Below, piece by piece: positions 35,787 to 45,465 of a stretch of 64,000 nucleotides of DNA; the first letter of the stretch is position 1; every line of letters begins with the position of its first letter. Position numbers and translations under genes: made by a program. The stretch spans positions 105,521-169,520 of the forward strand of contig QCVS01000001.1 in NCBI GenBank assembly GCA_003210285.1, written 5' to 3'. The DNA is from Prochlorococcus sp. AG-686-J21 (GTDB lineage Bacteria; Cyanobacteriota; Cyanobacteriia; PCC-6307; Cyanobiaceae). A model generated the notes under the pieces. That model searched no databases, was not told the DNA's origin, and saw only the letters and a program-made list of their open reading frames with translations.

Positions 35787-37004
35787 ATGCAAATTATTGA
35801 AGAAATCAAAAAGGATGAATTAATTAGTAATCCATCTGAGATACAAAAAATTTGTCTTGATAAATTAAAATTAAATCCTTTACCAAATATTAAAAGTGAA
35901 TACTGGAGACTTTCAAATAAATCCAAATTTTCAAGCTTTTTAGATCATTCAAATAAGAATAAAAAATCTAAAGTTAATCTCCCATATAAAAAAGCCTCTC
36001 AAAATGTTATTAGACTGATAATAGGTGAGAACAACTCAATCAATTTAGAAGAAGAAAACTATTCAATAAAAAAATTAAAAGAGATAGAAATATTAGACTA
36101 TATTAAAAAAAATATATCTAATTTTGATCAAAATGATCATTGGAGTGACCTACTAAATCATTGTTTAAGTTCTAAAGAAAACATCTTAGGTTTAAATATT
36201 TCTGGTAATAATATTCCTCCACTCGAGATATTTAGTGCGTCATCACCAGATTCTTTTAATGCTAAAACACTTATTTTATTCTTTGAAAAGAATTCTAAAG
36301 TAGATCTATTACAAATTAATCTTGGAAGCAAAAATTCTTCACTATCTCAATCCACTTATTTCTGTTTAAAAGAAAATACTTCGGTAAATCATGGTGTAGT
36401 TTCCTATGGGGAAAGCAAATCTAATTTATTAAATTCTTTAAATGTAATTCAAAAGGCCAAAAGTGAATACAGTTTAGGATCATTACATTTCAAATTTAAT
36501 TATGCAAGATTTGAAATCCGTATTAATCAATTAGATGGTAATGCCAAAACGAATATAAAAGGAATACAAATAACAAAAAATAACGACCAAATAGCAACTT
36601 ATACAAAAATGCAATTTAACGGCCCTAATGGATTTTTAGATCAAATTAATAAATCCTTGGCAGATGATAAATCACATGCTGTCTTTGAAGGTTCCATCAT
36701 TGTTCCAAAAATTGCGCAAAAGACTGATGCGTCACAATTGAGCAGGAATCTACTTTTATCGAGACATGCAAAAATAGATACTAAACCTCAGTTAGAGATT
36801 ATTGCTGACGACGTAAAATGCAAACATGGTGCAACTATTTCTCAATTAAATGAAGAAGAACTTTTCTATATGAGATCAAGAGGACTCACGTTAGCAGAAG
36901 CCAGTAAACTACAATTAAGTTCTTATATACAAGAAATTATTTCAAGTATTCCAATTTCAAAAGATAGATGGGATTTGCTTGAAAAGATTTTAAAAGAAAA
37001 TTAA
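35787..37004 (+). CDS. sufD: Fe-S assembly protein SufD
   Basis: The 405-residue SufD partners SufB in the SufBC2D complex. The N-terminal half is poorly conserved and rich in Asn/Lys, as expected for this AT-rich genome. The C-terminal half has the beta-helix end with NRLLLSRHAKIDTKPQLEI-like residues (NLLLSRHAKIDTKPQLEI), DDVKCKHGATISQLNEEELFYMRSRG, shared by SufB and SufD. It overlaps the ATG of sufS by one base (TAATG), so the two are translationally coupled. Confidence 0.95.
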   Translation: MQIIEEIKKDELISNPSEIQKICLDKLKLNPLPNIKSEYWRLSNKSKFSSFLDHSNKNKKSKVNLPYKKASQNVIRLIIGENNSINLEEENYSIKKLKEIEILDYIKKNISNFDQNDHWSDLLNHCLSSKENILGLNISGNNIPPLEIFSASSPDSFNAKTLILFFEKNSKVDLLQINLGSKNSSLSQSTYFCLKENTSVNHGVVSYGESKSNLLNSLNVIQKAKSEYSLGSLHFKFNYARFEIRINQLDGNAKTNIKGIQITKNNDQIATYTKMQFNGPNGFLDQINKSLADDKSHAVFEGSIIVPKIAQKTDASQLSRNLLLSRHAKIDTKPQLEIIADDVKCKHGATISQLNEEELFYMRSRGLTLAEASKLQLSSYIQEIISSIPISKDRWDLLEKILKEN

Positions 37005-38281
37005 TGGAAACAATTAAAAATTTCCCAAAAATAGATAAAAAAAACGCTCCTCTAATAGATAAAAAAGACTTTCCTTTATTAGAAAATAATCTTAAAAGCA
37101 AAAATACAATTATTTATCTAGATCACGCCGCAACGACCCAAAAACCAATCCAAGTTCTTGAAAAAATTGACGAATATTATAAAAATTTTAATGCAAACGT
37201 TCATAGAGGTGCGCATCAATTAAGTGCAAAAGCAACAGAAGAATTTGAAAATTCAAGATCTTTAATTGCTAAATATGTTAATGCTAAATCAACCAAAGAA
37301 ATAATTTTTACAAGGAATGCAACTGAGGCTATAAATCTGGTTGCCAGATCATGGGGAGAATTTACTTTAAAAGAGAATGATGAAATTCTTCTATCAATTA
37401 TGGAACATCATAGTAATATTGTTCCTTGGCAAATGGTAGCTTCAAAAAACAAATGTAAACTGAAATTTGTGGGCATAGATCAAGACGGAAGATTAGATAT
37501 AAATGATTTCAAGTCCAAATTAACAACGAAAACAAAATTAGTAAGCTTACTACACATTAGCAACACTTTAGGATGCTGTAATCCAATAAAAGAAATAACT
37601 AAATTATCTAAAAATAATGGTTCTTTAGTTCTGATTGATGCTTGTCAAAGTTTAGCCCATCAAAAGCTAGATGTTCAAGAACTAGGTATAGATTTTTTAG
37701 CTGGTTCAGGACATAAATTATGTGGCCCAACAGGGATAGGTTTCTTATGGTCCAAAAAAGAAATTTTAGAAAAAATCCCTCCTTTTTTTGGTGGTGGTGA
37801 AATGATTCAAGATGTATTTGAAGAGAAAAGTACTTGGGCTGAACTCCCTCATAAATTTGAAGCTGGTACTCCAGCTATTGCGGGAGCAATAGGATTAGCT
37901 GCAGCTATTAATTACATTAACAATATTGGGTTGGATCGTATTAGTGAGTATGAAAAAGAGATTACAAAATATTTATTTGAAAAATTAAATCAAATAGAGG
38001 ATCTGGAAATAATAGGTCCTTCTCCGACAACAGATCCTAACAGAGCTTCATTGGCAACATTTTATGTAAAAGAAATACATTCAAACGATATCGCTGAGAT
38101 TCTTGATTCGAAAGGTATCTGTATCAGAAGCGGACATCACTGTTGTCAACCTCTGCATAGACATATCGGAATAAGTTCAACAGCTAGAGTTAGTATGAAC
38201 TTCACAACTACCAGAGAAGATATAAATACTTTTATCGAAAAACTTAAAGAAACTATTAGTTTTTTGAAACTGAATTCTTAA
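37004..38281 (+). CDS. sufS: Cysteine desulfurase SufS
   Basis: SufS takes sulfur from cysteine for cluster assembly. The 425-residue PLP enzyme has YLDHAATTQKP near residue 38, NVHRGAHQLSAKATEEFE, the His/Asp cofactor contacts (IMEHHSNIVPW, IDACQSLAH), the PLP lysine in AGSGHKLCGPTG near residue 240 and the mobile persulfide Cys in RSGHHCCQPLHR near residue 371. This is the group II (SufS/CsdA) type. It closes the operon; no sufE is adjacent. It overlaps the convergent peptidase gene by four bases. Confidence 0.96.
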   Translation: METIKNFPKIDKKNAPLIDKKDFPLLENNLKSKNTIIYLDHAATTQKPIQVLEKIDEYYKNFNANVHRGAHQLSAKATEEFENSRSLIAKYVNAKSTKEIIFTRNATEAINLVARSWGEFTLKENDEILLSIMEHHSNIVPWQMVASKNKCKLKFVGIDQDGRLDINDFKSKLTTKTKLVSLLHISNTLGCCNPIKEITKLSKNNGSLVLIDACQSLAHQKLDVQELGIDFLAGSGHKLCGPTGIGFLWSKKEILEKIPPFFGGGEMIQDVFEEKSTWAELPHKFEAGTPAIAGAIGLAAAINYINNIGLDRISEYEKEITKYLFEKLNQIEDLEIIGPSPTTDPNRASLATFYVKEIHSNDIAEILDSKGICIRSGHHCCQPLHRHIGISSTARVSMNFTTTREDINTFIEKLKETISFLKLNS

Positions 38282-40206
38282 ATATTTAAAGTTTTCTCTA
38301 AAAATTCCTGAGTTTTCAAAAGAACTTGTTTCTTATTATTAGTGTTTTTAAAACCATGCCCTTCATTTTCAAAAATTATAACTTCTGAATTTTTATTATT
38401 TTTAAGAAGGGTTTCTTTAATTTGTAAGGTATTTTTGTATGAAATAACTAAGTCTTTTTTACCATGAAATAACAAAACTGGTTTTTTCAATTGATTGATT
38501 TTATTAATTGGTGATCGAAGTTTATACTCATTACGAAATTTTGAATATTCACCTATAAGAGTATTTAAATACCCTTTCTCAAATCTATGAGTTTTATGAT
38601 GCATATCATTTAAATCAAGAACAGGGTATTTACAAATCGCCACTTTAAACAAATCACCTTCACATAAAGCATTAATTGAGGTTAAACCACCGGCACTATT
38701 CCCAAAAATTGCAACTTTGGAGCTATCAATAAGATCTAACCTCATCAAAGCAATTACCAATGCTTTACAGTCATATGAATCAAGAACACCCCATTGATAA
38801 TTTAATCTCTCCCTATACTTTCTTCCGAAACCAGAGGAACCGCCATAATTAACTTCTGCAACCGTAAATCCTCTCGAAGTCCAATATTGAACTTCGGAGT
38901 TTAAAGACCCATCAAAACAAGTAGTAGGGCCACTATGTGCTCTAACGATTAATGGTGATTTAAAAAACCTTTTAAATAGAGGCTTATAAATAAAAGAATG
39001 TGTGGATTGATTATTAAAACCTTTAAACCAAAAAGATTCTGGTCTTGCATATTCATTTACAGGATCAAAAGGTATCTTATTTAATAATTTAGTATGACTT
39101 TTCTCTTCAAAATCGCACTCGAATAAATTGTCAAAACAACTAAAACTACAACCTCTAATAACTAATTTTCGATCACAAGCATCTAAATCACTTATTGAAC
39201 AAAATGGTAATTTAATTTCTTTAATACATTGACAGTTCTGATAAAGTTCTAGTACCCAACTATTTTCTTTTTTCGCAACACAAAATAAATTTTTAATATT
39301 TCCAGAAAAAAATGAAATTCCAGAAACCCACTGAGGCGATCCATACTCAGTCAAAGGTTTAATTATTCTTTTTTTGAGAATAATATTTTTAATATCAGTT
39401 ACATCGAGAAATAATAAATTCCACCAGTCTGTACTATCTTCAGAACAGACTAAAAGATTATCACTCAGCCAGTAAGGTTGAAAGAAAGAAACGTTTTTCC
39501 CCTCATTGATAAATTTATTAGAAAATTTTTTTATTTTATGAATTTCTCCATCGTTATCAATAGTTGCAAAAAAGAGCTCATTTATTTCCCAAGGCATGGA
39601 GGCAGCACTCCACTCTATCCAAGACAATAAATTAGCTGAGATATTAGAAGATAAATTCCCAACAAAATTATCAAATTTTTTTATTTTACGTATTTCTTGT
39701 TTTGTTTTTTTTAAATTTAATGAGAATAAATAATCTCTATGCTCTATCTCACATAAACCGTATAAAAGATTATTTTTAGAAATAACAAATGAAGTATCAA
39801 AATTAATATCTATTGATTCAGTAAGTTGTCGTGGTTCCTTATCACATAGAAGATATTGATTATCATTTTCAGGTAATATCTCTTGAATTCTAAAAACTTT
39901 TAACCACAATGCTTTCGAGAGCTGATCGACCCATATCAAATAAATTTGATCATGTACCTCGATACATTGATATGATTTCCCCCCATAACCATGAAAATTG
40001 TTTTTAACATAAAAATTATCATCCGTTAATTTTTGTGGAATTGCATTTTTATCATTAAAAGGTCTAGCAAAAATAGCATTTTTATGTGTTTTCTCATTAG
40101 GAATTATATCTACCCAGAAAATAATATTCTTGATAAGCGATAACTCATTAAAAGATATTTTTTTTATATCGATTTGCTTAATTTTTAAATTCGTAGCATT
40201 ACTCAT
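38278..40206 (-). CDS. S9 prolyl-oligopeptidase-family peptidase
   Basis: The 642-residue protein has an N-terminal beta-propeller-like region with Trp/Asp-rich repeats (for example LLCDKEPRQLTESID) and a C-terminal alpha/beta-hydrolase domain. The catalytic Ser lies in IFGNSAGGLT near residue 500, the Asp in LLFHGKKDLVI and the His in ENEGHGF near the end; VAEVNYGGSSGFGRKYRERLNYQWG is the acylaminoacyl-peptidase subfamily signature. It lacks a signal peptide and should be a cytoplasmic peptidase that trims short or N-acylated peptides. Confidence 0.9.
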   Translation of the reverse strand: MSNATNLKIKQIDIKKISFNELSLIKNIIFWVDIIPNEKTHKNAIFARPFNDKNAIPQKLTDDNFYVKNNFHGYGGKSYQCIEVHDQIYLIWVDQLSKALWLKVFRIQEILPENDNQYLLCDKEPRQLTESIDINFDTSFVISKNNLLYGLCEIEHRDYLFSLNLKKTKQEIRKIKKFDNFVGNLSSNISANLLSWIEWSAASMPWEINELFFATIDNDGEIHKIKKFSNKFINEGKNVSFFQPYWLSDNLLVCSEDSTDWWNLLFLDVTDIKNIILKKRIIKPLTEYGSPQWVSGISFFSGNIKNLFCVAKKENSWVLELYQNCQCIKEIKLPFCSISDLDACDRKLVIRGCSFSCFDNLFECDFEEKSHTKLLNKIPFDPVNEYARPESFWFKGFNNQSTHSFIYKPLFKRFFKSPLIVRAHSGPTTCFDGSLNSEVQYWTSRGFTVAEVNYGGSSGFGRKYRERLNYQWGVLDSYDCKALVIALMRLDLIDSSKVAIFGNSAGGLTSINALCEGDLFKVAICKYPVLDLNDMHHKTHRFEKGYLNTLIGEYSKFRNEYKLRSPINKINQLKKPVLLFHGKKDLVISYKNTLQIKETLLKNNKNSEVIIFENEGHGFKNTNNKKQVLLKTQEFLEKTLNI

Positions 40207-40285
40207 TTAGGAAGTTTATTTAAAGATGAATTTAAAGTGCTAATATTTTTATAGCTTAACTGTTGAGTAAATAACTTTTTTTACC

Positions 40286-40891
40286 GTGGCAAACAATTTT
40301 TCACAACTCGCAAGAAAGTCAAAAGCAAACAGTCCTACAGAAAAAGTATCTAAAGAACAAGCAGGAACTCCTTCATTAGAAATATATAAATTGGGTGATG
40401 ATATATTGAGAGCAAATGCTAAAAGAATAAGTAAAGTAGATAATTCCATAAGAAATTTAGCTAAAGAAATGCTCCAAAGCATGTATGCAGCAAAAGGGAT
40501 TGGACTAGCTGCTCCGCAAATAGGAATCAAGAAGGAGCTACTTGTAATTGATGTAAATTTTGAAGATGCAGCAGCTGATCCTTTAATTTTAATAAATCCA
40601 GAAATTACCGATTATGGAACAACTTTAAATTCATATGAAGAGGGTTGTTTAAGTATCCCAGGAGTTTATTTAAACGTGGTAAGACCATCAACAATTAAAT
40701 TAAAATTTAGAGATGAAATGGGCAGACCAAGGAAAATGAAAGCTGATGGACTTTTAGCAAGATGCATTCAACATGAAATGGATCATCTAAATGGAGTTTT
40801 GTTTGTTGATAGAGTAACTTCAAAAGAAGATTTAAATAAAGAACTCATTAAAGAAGGCTTTCATCAAAAAGATGTAATGCCAATCAACTGA
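40286..40891 (+). CDS. def: Peptide deformylase
   Basis: Def removes the formyl group from nascent proteins. The 201-residue protein has the three motifs GIGLAAPQIG near residue 72, EGCLSIPG near residue 117 and QHEMDHLNG near residue 160, giving the Cys and two His metal ligands and the catalytic Glu. The start is GTG; an N-terminal extension of about 30 residues precedes the conserved core. It is divergent from the peptidase gene. Confidence 0.96.
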   Translation: MANNFSQLARKSKANSPTEKVSKEQAGTPSLEIYKLGDDILRANAKRISKVDNSIRNLAKEMLQSMYAAKGIGLAAPQIGIKKELLVIDVNFEDAAADPLILINPEITDYGTTLNSYEEGCLSIPGVYLNVVRPSTIKLKFRDEMGRPRKMKADGLLARCIQHEMDHLNGVLFVDRVTSKEDLNKELIKEGFHQKDVMPIN

Positions 40892-40910
40892 TTTAATTTT
40901 TAAAAAAACA

Positions 40911-41252
40911 ATGGCTGATACTACAATCTTTAGCAAAATAATAAATGGTGAGATCCCTTGCGAAAAGCTTCATGAAGATAAGCTTTGTATAGCATTTAAT
41001 GATATTGCCTCTCAGGCTCCAGTTCATTTTTTAGTAATTCCTAAAAAACCATTAGTTAGTTTATATGAGTGTTTGGAGGAAGATAAAGATTTATTAGGAC
41101 ATCTTCTTTTAATAGGAAAAAATATTGCCAAATTTAAGAAATTAAGAAATTGGAGAACAGTTATTAATACCGGTGAAGAATCTGGACAAACAGTATTTCA
41201 TTTACATATACATTTTTTAGGTGGTAGGAAAATGAGTTGGCCTCCAGGCTAA
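40911..41252 (+). CDS. HIT-family nucleotide-binding protein
   Basis: The 113-residue protein starts TTIFSKIINGEIPCEKL and ends with the histidine triad FHLHIHFLGGRKMSWPPG, as in HinT-type purine nucleoside phosphoramidases and hydrolases. In cells these act on AMP-amidates such as aminoacyl-AMP. It starts 20 bases after def and is probably cotranscribed. A short hairpin with a T-run follows its stop codon. Confidence 0.95.
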   Translation: MADTTIFSKIINGEIPCEKLHEDKLCIAFNDIASQAPVHFLVIPKKPLVSLYECLEEDKDLLGHLLLIGKNIAKFKKLRNWRTVINTGEESGQTVFHLHIHFLGGRKMSWPPG

Positions 41253-41275
41253 AACTCTCAAAAGAGTTTCTTTTT
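41252..41275 (+). terminator. Weak Rho-independent terminator after HIT gene
   Basis: The sequence AAACTC-TCAAAA-GAGTTT forms a 6-bp stem and is followed by CTTTTT. It directly follows the stop codon of the HIT gene. The stem is AT-rich and would be weak, so partial read-through to the next genes is likely. Confidence 0.5.
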
Positions 41276-41300
41276 AGCTATAAGTAAGTAAAAATAAAAC

Positions 41301-41588
41301 ATGAATTCTCCTGAATCCCTTAATAACAAACCAAAAAATTTATTAAATCTAATTACTACAAATTGGCAAAGTTTAGATGAACCTCAGAAGTTAGCTTTAA
41401 CTAAAATTTGGAAAGTATTAACTTACAAGTGGCAACTTCAGATTTTATTTAATTTACCTTTTCTAATATGGTGGCTAATGGATGTTTCAATTATAAAAGT
41501 TCATGAATTTGATTTAAAATTATTATCTTATCTCAACCTTCCTGATTGGGCACTTTCGCTAATTGGTTTTGGGCAATCATCTTCATAA
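41301..41588 (+). CDS. Small conserved membrane-associated protein
   Basis: I cannot name this 95-residue protein. It has a soluble N-terminus (NWQSLDEPQKLALTKIW) and a hydrophobic central segment, LQILFNLPFLIWWLMDVSII, followed by a second moderately hydrophobic stretch. It lies 38 bases ahead of the ABC transporter gene on the same strand, so the two may be cotranscribed. Confidence 0.6.
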   Translation: MNSPESLNNKPKNLLNLITTNWQSLDEPQKLALTKIWKVLTYKWQLQILFNLPFLIWWLMDVSIIKVHEFDLKLLSYLNLPDWALSLIGFGQSSS

Positions 41589-41626
41589 AGATATAATCTA
41601 TTTAATAAAAAGGAATAGAAAAAAAT

Positions 41627-43609
41627 ATGAATAATGTAGTACAAAATAAATCTAAAATATTTTATCAATTACAAAAGCTAAGAAGACTAGCCCAACCATT
41701 TTTTTTACCGATTGATCAATGTAATGGATTTCAATTTGTATGGCTTTTAATATCACTTTTATTTTGTGTAGGAGGTATCGTTCTTGTAGGCCTTACAGGC
41801 ATAATTAGTTTTTTTGAAAGCATTCAACCTATTTTTCTTGATAAATACTTAGGAGGAGTAGTAAATACTGTTAATACCATATGGTCTGGCTGGTGGGGAT
41901 TATTATTTTCAGGATTATTTCTTATTGGTTCAGGAAGCTTTTTTAGTTTAAGGCGTCAACTCAAGAGTCGTAGGTGGGTACATTGGTTATTTTTAGCAGT
42001 CATAGTTCTAATGCTCCTAGCAGTAAATGGAATTAATGCAGGTATAGGATTTATTGCAAGAGACTTAACAAATGCTTTAGTAGAAAAACAACAAGATGGG
42101 TTTTATAGGATTTTAGGAATTTATGCTTGTTGCTTCGCTGTTGCTCTACCAATTCGAGTTTCTCAAATATTCTTTACCTATAAATTAGGAATAATTTGGA
42201 GAGATTGGCTTTCCAAAAGCTTAGTTAAAGACTATATGACTAACAAAGCATACTACCAATTAAATCCTAATGATGAAGAACAAACTGATATAGATAATCC
42301 TGACCAACGAATATCAGATGATACCAGAGCTTTTACTGGTCAAAGTTTATCTTTTACTTTAGGAGTTTTTGACGCACTTCTTACTTTTTCTCTAAATATT
42401 ATAATATTATGGAGCATAAGTACGACATTAACCTTTTCGTTATTTGGATACGCAGCATTTGCTACTGCTATCCTATTAATTGCTGGTAAAAATCTTGTAA
42501 AAATTGATTTCGATCAACTTAGATATGAAGCAGATTTCAGATATGGATTAGTGCACATTAGAGATAATGCTGAATCAATAGCTTTTTATTCAGGAGAGAA
42601 GCCGGAAAAAAGTGAAACAGAGAGAAGATTAGGAGAAGTTGTAAGAAACTTCAACCTACTAATAATTTGGAGAGTAATTATTGATGTAATGAGACGTTCC
42701 ATTAATTATGCTGGCAACTTCTTTCCATATCTAATAATGGCAATTCCTTACTTCAGAGGAGAAATTGATTATGGTCGATTTATTCAAGCAAGCTTTGCCT
42801 TTGGAATGGTAGAAGGTTCATTATTTTTTATAGTTAATCAAATAGAGGAACTAGCAAAGTTCGCAGCAGGAATTGGGAGATTAGAGGGTTTTCAGTCAAA
42901 AGTTGAGAGTATTAGTCAAAGCAAGCCGATAGACAATCAAAACATTATTTCTGATTATTCTTCTATCCTCATTAACGATGCTGATCTTTTCCCTCCTGGA
43001 TCTGATAAAGCTATCATCAAAAACTTAAGTCTGAGTATTGAAACAAATCAATCATTATTAGTAGTAGGACCCTCTGGTTGTGGCAAAACATCTTTATTAA
43101 GGATGATCAGTGGATTATGGGAACCCAAACAAGGGTCAATAAAAAAGCCAAAGACAGGTGATTTGCTTTTTATACCTCAGAAGCCCTATATGTTATTGGG
43201 TTCTTTAAGGGAACAATTATGTTATCCGACAGAGGTTGATAAATTTAGTGATGACCACTTAATCTCTGTTCTTAATGAAGTAAATTTAAAATCTATAGTT
43301 AATCGATATCCCAACCTCGACGTTAAACAAGACTGGCCAAGAATACTTTCATTAGGAGAGCAGCAAAGATTAGCCTTTGCAAGATTACTACTGAACTCTC
43401 CGAGATTTGCTGTATTAGATGAAGCGACTAGCGCACTAGATATTAAAACTGAAAAAAAATTATATAATTTACTAAGAGACAGAGAATTATCATTGATAAG
43501 CGTTGGACATAGGCCTAGTTTGAAGGATTTTCATGAGAATATTTTAGAATTAAATGGTAAGGGAGACTGGCAATTATTAACTACAGATAAGTATAATTTT
43601 AAAAATTAG
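41627..43609 (+). CDS. ABC transporter, SbmA/BacA-like fused permease-ATPase
   Basis: The 660-residue protein joins a six-helix membrane domain of ABC_membrane_2 type to an ATPase domain. The membrane part has LTFLWRDWL-like IIWRDWLSKSLVKDYM and DNPDQRISDDTRAFT (residues around 190-235), the hallmark of the ABCD/SbmA/BacA/cobalamin-transport group. The ATPase has Walker A VVGPSGCGKTSLLR near residue 480, signature LSLGEQQRLAFARLL and Walker B FAVLDEATSALD. Related bacterial proteins take up peptides or vitamin B12, and others export fatty acyl groups. The substrate here is not known. Confidence 0.9.
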   Translation: MNNVVQNKSKIFYQLQKLRRLAQPFFLPIDQCNGFQFVWLLISLLFCVGGIVLVGLTGIISFFESIQPIFLDKYLGGVVNTVNTIWSGWWGLLFSGLFLIGSGSFFSLRRQLKSRRWVHWLFLAVIVLMLLAVNGINAGIGFIARDLTNALVEKQQDGFYRILGIYACCFAVALPIRVSQIFFTYKLGIIWRDWLSKSLVKDYMTNKAYYQLNPNDEEQTDIDNPDQRISDDTRAFTGQSLSFTLGVFDALLTFSLNIIILWSISTTLTFSLFGYAAFATAILLIAGKNLVKIDFDQLRYEADFRYGLVHIRDNAESIAFYSGEKPEKSETERRLGEVVRNFNLLIIWRVIIDVMRRSINYAGNFFPYLIMAIPYFRGEIDYGRFIQASFAFGMVEGSLFFIVNQIEELAKFAAGIGRLEGFQSKVESISQSKPIDNQNIISDYSSILINDADLFPPGSDKAIIKNLSLSIETNQSLLVVGPSGCGKTSLLRMISGLWEPKQGSIKKPKTGDLLFIPQKPYMLLGSLREQLCYPTEVDKFSDDHLISVLNEVNLKSIVNRYPNLDVKQDWPRILSLGEQQRLAFARLLLNSPRFAVLDEATSALDIKTEKKLYNLLRDRELSLISVGHRPSLKDFHENILELNGKGDWQLLTTDKYNFKN

Positions 43610-43618
43610 GTTATAGTA

Positions 43619-43852
43619 ATGAATTCAAATCAAGAACAAAATAATGAAGAAATTATGGATGTAGAAAAAACAAATTCAGACGATATTAAAATAGATCAGC
43701 AATCAATTGAAATTGAAGATAAATATAAGTTTGGATGGAGCAATTATTCAGAAATAACAAATGGAAGATTTGCAATGCTTGGATTTTTAGCGATCATTTT
43801 AATTGAACTAATAAGTCAAAAATCATTTCTAAATTGGGCCGGAATATTTTAA
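43619..43852 (+). CDS. High-light-inducible protein with acidic N-terminus
   Basis: The 77-residue protein has a 35-residue acidic, Asn/Glu-rich N-terminus and then a single LHC-like helix: FGWSNYSEITNGRFAMLGFLAIILIEL, containing the Hli motif E-x2-NGRxAMxGF. It binds pigment and protects photosystems in the thylakoid. The long N-terminus marks the larger Hli class. It starts nine bases after the ABC gene; the stop abuts the convergent ycf66 end. Confidence 0.92.
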   Translation: MNSNQEQNNEEIMDVEKTNSDDIKIDQQSIEIEDKYKFGWSNYSEITNGRFAMLGFLAIILIELISQKSFLNWAGIF

Positions 43853-44818
43853 TTAATCATCAAATCTAGAGCTGTTATCTCTGGGTTTATTTTTCTTTGT
43901 GCCTACACTATATCTTCCAGGTTTATTTTTAGAAGTTGATCTTGCACTAGCTGCTGCACTTCTTGTTTGACGTGGCTTTTTTACTTCACTGATATTTGTA
44001 GAAAAGGATGCATCTTCTACTTTTTCTCTTGAAGTTTGAGATCTTATAGATGACCTTTTTGGTTTAGTAGGGGAGGGAGAAGAATCCTTAAGAGAGGAAT
44101 TAATTGATCTCCTAGAAACTTCTTGATTAGATAATGGCCTAGAGCCTCTTTTACTTTCGCTTCTTGATGCTCGTCTTTCTCCGAAACTTCCTCTTCTATC
44201 TTCATTACTTATTCTATTATCTTCAGATCGATTTCTTCTTCTCGTTGGTTCATCATTCTCAAATTGATTAGACTCTCTTAAAGAAGGACGCCTTCTGCTT
44301 ACTGCAGACTCAGGGATAGCTCTTGATATATTTCTCCTTTGCGATCTAGCTTCCATGTAATCATCTTCTAAGTCCTCATCTTGAGGTTTGAATCTTCTAG
44401 AAGGTCTATCAGAATCTTCAAATTGATCATAATCATCATTAAATCTATTTCTAGAGGAATTTCTAGGCATATCTGGAATCTGATCATCTTCAAAGTAAGA
44501 AGATCTTCTTGCTTGGTCAGTGGCAACTCCTCTTAATCTAACGCTTTCATATGCAAAGAATACCGTGGTTCCCGCTAATAAAAACTGCCCAAATTGTAAA
44601 ATAGGATCTAATCTCCATCCTTGAAAAAATAATATCCCTCCACATAAAAGACCTATTGCTGCAAAGAAAACATCATAATCTCTAGCAAGCGCAGGTTTAA
44701 ATGACCTCAAAAAATATAGGCCACCTCCACACACAGCTAGTACGATGCCTACAATACTTGCCCAATTTAGACTAGCATTGACCACTTTTTTTCTCCAATA
44801 CTTATTTTTAAGGTGCAA
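43853..44818 (-). CDS. ycf66: Ycf66-family membrane protein with Arg/Ser-rich tail
   Basis: The 321-residue protein begins with about 90 residues holding three membrane helices (ASIVGIVLAVCGGGLYFLRSFKPALARDYDVFFAAIGLLCGGI) that match Ycf66, a family of cyanobacteria and some plastids with unknown role. The remaining 220 residues are highly charged, rich in Arg/Ser/Asp, and probably disordered. The gene is on the same strand as psbX and 44 bases downstream, a pairing that points to photosystem-linked work. Confidence 0.9.
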   Translation of the reverse strand: MHLKNKYWRKKVVNASLNWASIVGIVLAVCGGGLYFLRSFKPALARDYDVFFAAIGLLCGGILFFQGWRLDPILQFGQFLLAGTTVFFAYESVRLRGVATDQARRSSYFEDDQIPDMPRNSSRNRFNDDYDQFEDSDRPSRRFKPQDEDLEDDYMEARSQRRNISRAIPESAVSRRRPSLRESNQFENDEPTRRRNRSEDNRISNEDRRGSFGERRASRSESKRGSRPLSNQEVSRRSINSSLKDSSPSPTKPKRSSIRSQTSREKVEDASFSTNISEVKKPRQTRSAAASARSTSKNKPGRYSVGTKKNKPRDNSSRFDD

Positions 44819-44862
44819 TAAAACACCTTTAATATATAGTTTACTTAAAACTTTTATAAAAA

Positions 44863-45051
44863 CTAGCGTCTACGTGTAGCTGAAGTACGTTCAAGTGAAT
44901 CTTTTTGGCTAACAAAGATCAAGAATGCTGCTGCTGGAATAACTATAAGTAACGCTGCTGCGAAGAAACTCGCTATCATATTAAAACTAGAACTCCCAGC
45001 AACTTCAGGTGAAACATCAGCCGATAATATTAGATTTGAAATTTGAATCAC
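44863..45051 (-). CDS. psbX: Photosystem II subunit PsbX
   Basis: The 62-residue protein has an N-terminal extension ([20 protein letters not shown]), one transmembrane helix ([26 protein letters not shown]) and a basic tail (ERTSATRRR). The helix and the [10 protein letters not shown] tail match PsbX, a small subunit near the QB site of photosystem II. It lies upstream of ycf66 on the same strand. The 90 bases before its start contain its promoter and that of the divergent ycf19. Confidence 0.93.
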   Translation of the reverse strand: MIQISNLILSADVSPEVAGSSSFNMIASFFAAALLIVIPAAAFLIFVSQKDSLERTSATRRR

Positions 45052-45141
45052 TTTTTTAAAATTAAATTCTGAATTTATAATACGAATTAAATCCTAACTT
45101 ATGGGATATTTATTAAGATGGATTAAACAATTGTCATTTCA

Positions 45142-45447
45142 TTGTCTCAAAACTATTTACATGCTTTAGATTTTACGCTAGGAATTCTTTTATCATTTCT
45201 AACGCTAGTCTTTTTAATAAGATTAATATTAACTTGGTACCCAAAAGTTGATTTAAATAAAGGTTTTTGGTTATTAATTGCAATCCCAACAAGCTCTATT
45301 TTAAACTTTACAAGAAAATTGATTCCTCCCATTGGGGGCGTCGATGTTGGCCCAGTAATTTGGATAGGAATAATAAGTTTTCTAAGAGAAATATTAGTTG
45401 GACAACAAGGTCTAATCAAATTAGCCATTCAAAAGAGTTTAAGTTAA
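45142..45447 (+). CDS. ycf19: YGGT-family membrane protein (Ycf19-like)
   Basis: The 101-residue protein has two membrane helices around the YGGT signature: LLSFLTLVFLIRLILTWYPKVDLN, then FTRKLIPPIGGVDVGPVIWIGIISFLREIL. YGGT proteins (Ycf19, CCB3) are linked in plastids to cytochrome b6 haem attachment and membrane organisation. It starts at TTG; no nearby ATG is in frame. Confidence 0.88.
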   Translation: MSQNYLHALDFTLGILLSFLTLVFLIRLILTWYPKVDLNKGFWLLIAIPTSSILNFTRKLIPPIGGVDVGPVIWIGIISFLREILVGQQGLIKLAIQKSLS

Positions 45448-45465
45448 GAAAGCTTTATAACGTAA